Origin: Dolomedes plantarius
Lineage: Eukaryota > Arthropoda > Arachnida > Araneae > Dolomedidae
DNA: 64,000 bases
Direction of reading: 5' to 3'
Assembly: GCA_907164885.2 (NCBI GenBank)
Contig: OU015499.1
Coordinates: 156,197,697-156,261,696 of the forward strand
Part shown: positions 57,795 through 64,000 of the stretch, in pieces
Layout: each line of letters opens with the position of its first letter
How positions within the stretch are numbered: the first letter of the stretch is position 1
Notes under the pieces: model-generated
What the model was told of the DNA's origin: nothing
Seen by the model: only the letters and a program-made list of their open reading frames with translations
Database searches by the model: none
Translations under genes and position numbers: made by a program

Positions 57795-58366
57795 CCGTAA
57801 AATCTGTACAATAATACGCATGCTTGATTTTGTGCGAAATTTTCGGAAAAAATTAAAATTCGACTATAATACGCACCCATAACTTTTCAATATTTTATTT
57901 AAAAATTGCACAAATATTTATTTACATAAATAAAATTTGTGATAAAAGAAACGAAAACATCAATTTCAGTAGAAAAGAAACTTAAATTGTTAATTCAAAA
58001 CAAACATTACTGTCAAATTATCAGTCTTAATCACTTTCACAGGAATACAGTTCATCTATTGTTGTTGTGTCCATGTCATAATTATTGTTGACATCGTAAT
58101 ATATATCGCCATCATCATCCTCACTTTATGATGCGAACTGTGATTTCCATTTGTTTAAAAGGAATACCTGCTTACTAAACGGGTGGATGAATCACGGAGT
58201 GCAGATACACATGCACTCGTGTTGCAACAATGTCGTACAGCTGCTGTGCGTTCATTTATCCAATGTTTAAAACTGTTTTTTTTTCTACGCGAGTATAATA
58301 TGCACCCTCATTTTTGTGGACTAAAATGTGAAAAAAAAAGTGTGTATTATACTTGAGATTTTACAG
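57795..58366 (-). mobile_element. Tigger-like element remnant
   Basis: Ends ccgtaaaatctgtacaataa and gagattttacag, flanked by TA. On the minus strand fragments of an acidic C-terminal tail are readable (SEDDDGDIYYDVNNNYD, TTTIDELYSCESD) with stops between. No catalytic domain. Confidence 0.75.
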
Positions 58367-58772
58367 TAATCCTTATCTCATCCTGTTTGATTTTTTTTCG
58401 TTTCTTTTACTTTAACTGGAAGTTTCTCTCCTTAGTACAGTAAAAATGGATGTCCAAAACATGTCCTGATATTGTATAATTAAAATAAATCAAATCCCTT
58501 TTTTTATTAGATTGCAAATGAGTTCTGACTGTAAATATGTTTCATTTCTTTCTCTCTTAACTGAAATTTTCCAAATTTGTTAGTAGTTTCTGCATCCTTT
58601 AAAAGAATCATGGAGTCTCCCAGACTGTATATAAAATCTTATCAAACCTCCCTATTATTTATTAAAATAAAGTTGTTTTATTTATTACTTTTTGGCAATT
58701 TTTGAAAAAGCAAACATAAAAATGAAAATCACCAATTATATGATGATTAAGTTAAATTCTATACGAAATTAA

Positions 58773-59063
58773 ATGCAAAATACTTTGAGAAATCTGATAG
58801 AATCAAAATGGGTATCTTTCTTGGCTAAGGATGTTTTTAACATTTTGAATTCTCTCACAATGTATTATGAATTTTTTAAAATTAACATACCACTAGACAA
58901 GATTCAACGTAATAGTATTTTAATGGTAGAAAATAGTTTAATAGATTTTGGAAATCTCTGCTACCTCATTGTGGAAGCTTCAGACTTTTTAACAAATATA
59001 GGGCAAAATGAATCTAATTGGTGTTATCTCTGTCAAAGACAAGAGTACATAAAAAAAATTAAG
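58773..59063 (+). CDS. Unidentified exon-like open frame
   Basis: An open frame from 58,773 that would end in a donor AAG|GTCTGC at 59,063 (the frame itself closes at 59,112). The product looks globular and not repeat-like: KWVSFLAKDVFNILNSL, YYEFFKINIPLDKIQRNS, DFGNLCYLIVEASDFL, NWCYLCQRQEYIKK. I do not recognise the family. A stop lies directly before the first ATG, so either translation starts there or an acceptor (ctttgag, ending about 58,790) lies just inside. It is 2.1 kb downstream of P4HA on the same strand, flanked on both sides by transposons, and may be an exon of a further gene or a fossil transposon exon. Confidence 0.35.
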
Positions 59064-59635
59064 GTCTGCACATATTCTTTTATTTTCTCATCCCTGATTT
59101 GTTTTCAAACTTAGTTCTAACCTCTGGAAAATTTATATCATTGCCCTGGGATAGTTTTTCAAATATTGGCCAAAATTTAATGCATAAAAAAAATTAATTA
59201 TAAAAAGCAAGTTTACCATGATTAAAATAATGTATAACACAACTTGTAAGAATATTTAAATTAAATTGAGATTAGTGCCATGTTCTGTCTTTGTTTTTAA
59301 AGAGTATATCAGAATTATGATAGCTAGATAGACTGCATTTCTGATAAATTTATTTGATTTTAGCTGTGTAAAATACAAAAATACAGCCATCATAAATTTT
59401 CATGCACTATAGCTCTTTGAATGGAGGCCAGGCACTCCAAAACCCAACCAAAATTACTTCCTTGCTGAAGGGAACTAAATGTATATTTCAAGCAGTTAAT
59501 TGCTGCAATGAGGTACAATATCTTGAGTGAAAATAATTTTGAATAAGCAAATCAACCCTTGTCTAAAATTATCAAAATAAAATGAAAACAAAATCTTATT
59601 AATTCCTGTCTATAATAGGGGGTTTTGTTCATAAT
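59064..59635. other. No gene seen
   Basis: AT-rich; nothing recognised. Confidence 0.4.
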
Positions 59636-60087
59636 TAGGGATACATAATTTTTGTGTTTTCAAAATAGATGCAAATAAGTGCGAAATTTGCCGATATGAG
59701 TGAATAAATGCAAAAATTATTTTTTTACTACTTTTCAGTGAAATCTTGGTGATGAATGGCTTTTTAAGTGAAATTAAGTAATATTAATAATTTATTAACA
59801 TAATTGCTTATCTAAGACCATCCATTGTCTTTAACTGAAAGATCTCACTCTTGAAATTTGCTTATTACTTATTGCTAAAGACTTAAGGAAGTGAATGTGT
59901 AGACTACTACAATGTTAGCTTTTAACTAAGAATTTTGTTACTTACCTAACCAAGTAAGTAAAATTGTGATTTTTTTTTTAATAAATGCGAAATTTTTGAA
60001 TTTATATAATTTTTTTTCAAATAAATGCGTTTTATTTATTTATTTATTTATTTTATTATTATTTTTTTTTAAATTTATATACCCCTA
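59636..60087. mobile_element. hAT MITE with perfect 8-bp duplication
   Basis: Ends tagggatacataattt and aaatttatatacccct-a (inverted). Flanks ttcataat on both sides (59,628-59,635 and 60,088-60,095). Interior has repeated aataaatgcgaaat words. Confidence 0.88.
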
Positions 60088-60095
60088 TTCATAAT

Positions 60096-60661
60096 GGAAC
60101 ATATTAATTAAGGATCCAAATTAGGATTAAAATTTGTTTGTTATTATTTTAAACATTTTGTAATCTAGACGTCACTGTCATTTTCGTGGTGTGACTTACG
60201 CTGTGTGAACTTGGTGTTATTCTTCGGTTTTCTAATAGCTGACAGCAGTTAGAATAATTTATAAGTTAACTGGTAGTTTACAGTAAACAAAGAGAGTAAG
60301 ACTTGGGGAGACAAAATTATGTATGCCCCTCAAAGAAAAAAAAATGAATAAAAAAATAAAATAGTTTTTTAGTATGTTTATAATAGAAAGTCTTTTGAAT
60401 GAAGTAATCAACTATTATTGAACTTCACCTTAATTTTAAAAAATCAATTATTATTATTGTCAAATTAATAAAGATTTTTAAAGAAATATAAATATGTACT
60501 AAATAGTTTGGAAGCACTCCCATTTAAAAGCAGAGTTTGCATTGTTTTTTTGGTTTTATTGTTATTGTCATTCACTATAAATGTTTTCAAAATACAAAAA
60601 ATAAACTATCTACCTGTATATTGATCCCCCAAAGTATTAAATGCATTCTATCTAGTTAGAA
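60096..60661. other. No gene seen
   Basis: AT-rich spacer; nothing recognised. Confidence 0.4.
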
Positions 60662-60796
60662 CAATGGTGCCCAACCGGTGGTCCACGGACCATAGGTGGT
60701 CTGCAAGAACCTCGGGAGTGGTCAGGCACCACATATAAAAATGCTGTCAAGTAAATGGGGAATTTGAAAGCAATGTTCATTGAACTAGATGGGCAG

Positions 60797-61173
60797 CAGT
60801 GTTGCCAACTTGGGGTTTTTCCCCCTAAATTTGGTGGTAAGTTAGATGAAAAGGGGTGTTTTTAGGGGTCACATTTATTTAGGGGTATTTTGTGGAGGGA
60901 ACATTTTTTTATTTTCTACAATCGACACGTGTTTTTTTTTTTTATTAGATTATAAGTTCCATACATATGTCAAATGTAAGTAAACCTCCATTTCATTATG
61001 TAAGTGGGTATTTTCTATTTATTTCAATTTATCTCTCAAACAGAATGCCTATTTGGAACCAGAATTTCTTTTAGGAAGGTCTAGGATGATCTCAAGTTGG
61101 TGTTAGGGGGGGGGAACAGGGGGATTTCGAGGTGGCATTAGGGTGAGGTGCTTTATAGAGGTTGGCAACACAG
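60797..61173. mobile_element. hAT MITE nested in a hAT element
   Basis: Ends cagtgttgccaac and gttggcaacacag; perfect 8-bp duplication atgggcag at 60,789-60,796 and 61,174-61,181. Interior rich in ttaggggt words. Confidence 0.92.
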
Positions 61174-61197
61174 ATGGGCAGAATATATACCATGACT

Positions 61198-61327
61198 ATT
61201 ATTTTACTAACTCTTGGAATCACACAGACAATGAGGGGTTTAGGGTGTTGAGACATCTATGAGATGAAGGTGTCAGAACTGCTTAGAAAACACATGAGTA
61301 AACATTCAACACTATAAATATATTCAT
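61198..61327. repeat. Second insertion in the hAT element
   Basis: Sequence absent from the relative at 41,521-41,860. About 100 bp of it (ttttactaactcttggaatc to agaaaacacatgagta) recurs inverted at 62,885-62,985. Confidence 0.7.
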
Positions 61328-61946
61328 GGTGTTGAATTTAAAAAATTTTTAAAGTTTAATATAATTATTTTAATATTAGAATATGATATGTTAGAATGTG
61401 AGTATGTTAATCCATTATACCTTTTGCCTGTTGCCTTAGGGATATTCTATACCCCCATACCCCACAGAAGGTTTCCCCCCTCCCCCCAATTCAGTGTGTG
61501 TATGGGAGGGAGGGTCCACATATGGTTCAGTTTCTGGCTTAGTGGTCCACAGACTTCTACAGGTTGGGGACCACTGAGGTAGAATAAGCAACATTTAATT
61601 ATTTCGTTATATTCTCGTAATTGTGCTATCCTGGTTTTGAATATAGTTACCTAAGTTAATTTTTTGTACTAACTACTGGAATCCATCTTCATTTTATAAT
61701 GCACCTGGCAACATTTCTAAAATATGTGCACAGTGTAGGATTTTTAAAGAAATTGTGATGATTTTAATGAACTCAAAATTGATATCTTGAAAAAACATCA
61801 AAATGTGAGTTCTTGAAAACAGAAAATGGTTAATTTTAAATGCATTTTGAATAACCTCTGGTGGTATTAACATGTTCAGGATTTTGTAATTTTTGCCTTT
61901 TTTAATTCTTGAAATTATTCATAGTGACTCATACAGAAGTTTTTCC

Positions 61947-62701
61947 AAGGGCTTGAAATGGATGTAAACCAAAATCAAAACTTCCAGTTGAATGGGTTCA
62001 TGTGGAATTTTTTATTTATTGATCCATATGAAACCATTATTTTGGGATGGACTGGATTTGGCTCCAAAAAATTTATCATTCCAGATATTTATCAAACCCG
62101 GAGCTGTTCATTGGCTCCCTCTAAGGAACTGTCCCAAGCTGGAACAAAAAATATCTCTCTCAAATTTTTCAGCTCTTTTTTTTCTTTGGCAAATTTTCAT
62201 AGAAAATTAAGTTGTTCTGACAGGGCTAAAATTTTTTAAATTCGGAATTTTCAAGGAACTTTTATACAAATTTATTTTTATATATATATATATATATATA
62301 AATAAGGATTTTTTCGTTCTAAGCAATTTCAATCCAATTTTAAAAAAATGTATTCATATATAATTTATATATACACACACATATATAATATGTGTGTGTG
62401 TGTATATAAATATTAATTTATATATGAATACATTTTTTTCTAATTTTTTTAATTTTTTTTTAAATCAGAGTGAAATTTCTTGGAACTAAAAAATTTCATT
62501 CCAAACTGGATCCATTCAGAAGGAGCCGAAAAAATGTCTATCTTGGGATTCTATCTGCTTGGGAACTTTATCCTAAAAATAATTTTTTTTTGTTCCAGTT
62601 CAGATAGAAATGGTTTGACCCTTAATATTTCTAGTCTGCTCAGAGGGATTTAAATGAGAACAAAAAAGATACGTTCCTCAGACAGATATTTTCAAGCCCT
62701 G
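61947..62701. mobile_element. hAT element, noncoding, perfect 8-bp duplication
   Basis: Ends aagggcttgaaatgg and tattttcaagccctg; flanks gtttttcc on both sides (61,939-61,946 and 62,702-62,709). Open frames inside do not resemble transposase. Confidence 0.85.
62342..62439. repeat. Long AT/CA hairpin inside the hAT element
   Basis: aaaaaaatgtattcatata and its reverse complement enclose CA and TG runs, giving an arm of about 40 bp with minor mismatches. Confidence 0.8.
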
Positions 62702-62884
62702 GTTTTTCCTAGGGTCTGTCTTGAAGAAAAAGTATAAAACAGGAAAACCTCATTTATATGACTCATTTTAAGTTATATTTTGGGGATTTTTGTGCTGCTT
62801 TTTTTCAAACATTACAAAATAATGAGTTGACTTAAGCTCGTAATATTTCATTAAATATATTCCATTCTGAAGTGAAAATACTCA

Positions 62885-62985
62885 TGCGTTTTCTAAGCAG
62901 TTCTGACACCTTCATCTCATAGATGTCTCAACACCCTAAACCCCTCGTGATCTGTGTGATTCCAAGAGTTAGTAAAATAATTAAT
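62885..62985. repeat. Inverted partner of 61,198-61,310
   Basis: Contains cttctaagcagttctgacac-like and agatgtctcaacaccctaa words, inverted relative to the other copy. Confidence 0.75.
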
Positions 62986-63896
62986 AAATGATGTGTATCT
63001 TTCTGCATACAAAATCTAATTTTTTCTCTCATTTAATAATTTCATTTTATTTTGAAAGTTTTAGGCAGAGAAATGTAAAATGCTTTCAAATACTTGCTAA
63101 TAGCCATTGGACACATTTAAGTTATTTCTTGAATACCTCCAGGAAGTAGCTAAAGTATAACTAGGGAATAGAAAATCCATAAGATAGGCATTATAAATAT
63201 TACTGTGCATTCAAAAGCAAATTCAGCTTTTCCTCAGGAGAAGAGTAAATGTATGTCTACAGTTAGCCAAGCCAAGCAAAGCTTTACGGGCATTTTCTTA
63301 CTCAACCCCAGAGAAAGAAAATTGAAATTAAAAATAAATTTATACTTATTTATACTTATTTATAATTAATATCTCATAATTTTTCTATTCTGTGACTTAT
63401 GCTATTTTTCCTAAAATATAACTACTTTTATTAGTGATAGATTAAGCATTTTAAAAGCCTTAGGTTCAACAAAATTTTAGAACTTCCCTTCGGGACTTTA
63501 CATCTTCTAGGATTGGATTTTATAATTTTCTACCTGTAGGTAAATATTCAACTCTTCTTATACCATAGATAAAAGTTAATCAAAATTTTCTTGATAGCAG
63601 TTAAAATTTTTTTTTCAATAAACCCATAAACAAATGGTATCAATATTTATCTTACAATTAGTTTTAAAAATTAAATATATTTATTAGGTAAGTAAAAAAT
63701 TTTAAAAAGCACTAGTTATGAATAAAATATGTATTTTAAACTTGGAGCACTTTTCTCTGCTTAAATTTGAAGATTACCAGTTATGTCCCCAGAATCTAAC
63801 ACTTTGGCAATAAAATTTTCTAAAAATATTTTAAAGTTAGTATATATGAACAACGAAACATGTTTTAACTTGCTTATCTTTTTTTTTTTTTTTAAG
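62986..63896. other. No gene seen
   Basis: AT-rich spacer to a poly-T tract at 63,879-63,893. Confidence 0.4.
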
Positions 63897-63994
63897 TGTT
63901 CTCAGAAGAGTTACTGATAGACATTGTAAAAAATTATGTATTAAAACAATTTCTTCAGATTGATTTCGAAAAGTCGATTGCTTCCCACAGTTAA
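63897..63994 (+). CDS. Possible exon at the window edge
   Basis: A strong acceptor-like tract (about 15 T, then taag) is followed by about 31 codons, FSEELLIDIVKNYVLKQ and QIDFEKSIASHS, then TAA at 63,992. The composition is protein-like and helical. It could be the last exon of the gene suggested by 58,773-59,063, or of another gene. I do not recognise it. Confidence 0.25.
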
Positions 63995-64000
63995 GAAATA

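Larger units (their letters stand above)
60662..61576. mobile_element. hAT element hosting nested insertions
   Basis: Ends caatggtgcccaaccggtgg and ggttggggaccactg. Flanking 8-mers agttagaa and aggtagaa differ at one base. Related in inverse orientation to 41,521-41,860; comparison reveals two later insertions inside it. Confidence 0.85.

Overview
This is an AT-rich animal nuclear DNA window with long introns, GT-AG splicing and a very heavy transposon load. The transposon families (a Tc1-like element, a gag-type protein beginning MAYLEQAR, Bel/Pao) and the protein sequences point to an arthropod, most likely a spider. That assignment is inference from memory of such families, not from a search.

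Two host genes are recognisable. On the minus strand, three consecutive exons (4,442-6,740) encode the middle of TM2D1, a two-pass TM2-domain membrane protein; its first and last exons were not found. On the plus strand, 13 coding exons from 23,998 to 56,654 encode the catalytic alpha subunit of collagen prolyl 4-hydroxylase (P4HA), an ER enzyme. All splice sites are canonical and every catalytic residue is present, but exons 4, 7 and 8 each carry small indels that break the frame. Assembly error or decay of the gene copy are both possible. Downstream there is one unidentified exon-like open frame (58,773-59,063) and a possible exon at the right edge (63,897-63,994).

Layout. 1-4,400: LINE, hAT and mariner remnants plus a perfect 59-bp palindrome. 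4,442-10,990: TM2D1 with a possible promoter near 10,850. 11,630-13,378: a foldback MITE and a dead Tc1-like transposase. 13,598-21,388: a dead Bel/Pao retrotransposon broken by a 5'-truncated LINE and by a large block holding a young gag-only LTR element with two identical LTRs. 21,738-23,500: a hAT MITE and an RNase H-bearing LINE remnant split by a MITE. 23,979-56,654: P4HA, whose introns hold four Helitrons of three families, several hAT, pogo/Tigger, mariner and piggyBac-like elements, tRNA-derived SINEs and two tandem arrays. 57,400-62,985: a dense cluster of terminal-inverted-repeat elements, some nested.

I saw no CRISPR array, bacterial operon, convincing tRNA or rRNA gene. The most informative observations are the P4HA frame breaks, the gag-only element with identical LTRs, the Helitron families defined by TC...CTAG ends, and an 814-bp element of uncertain superfamily nested inside a Helitron.
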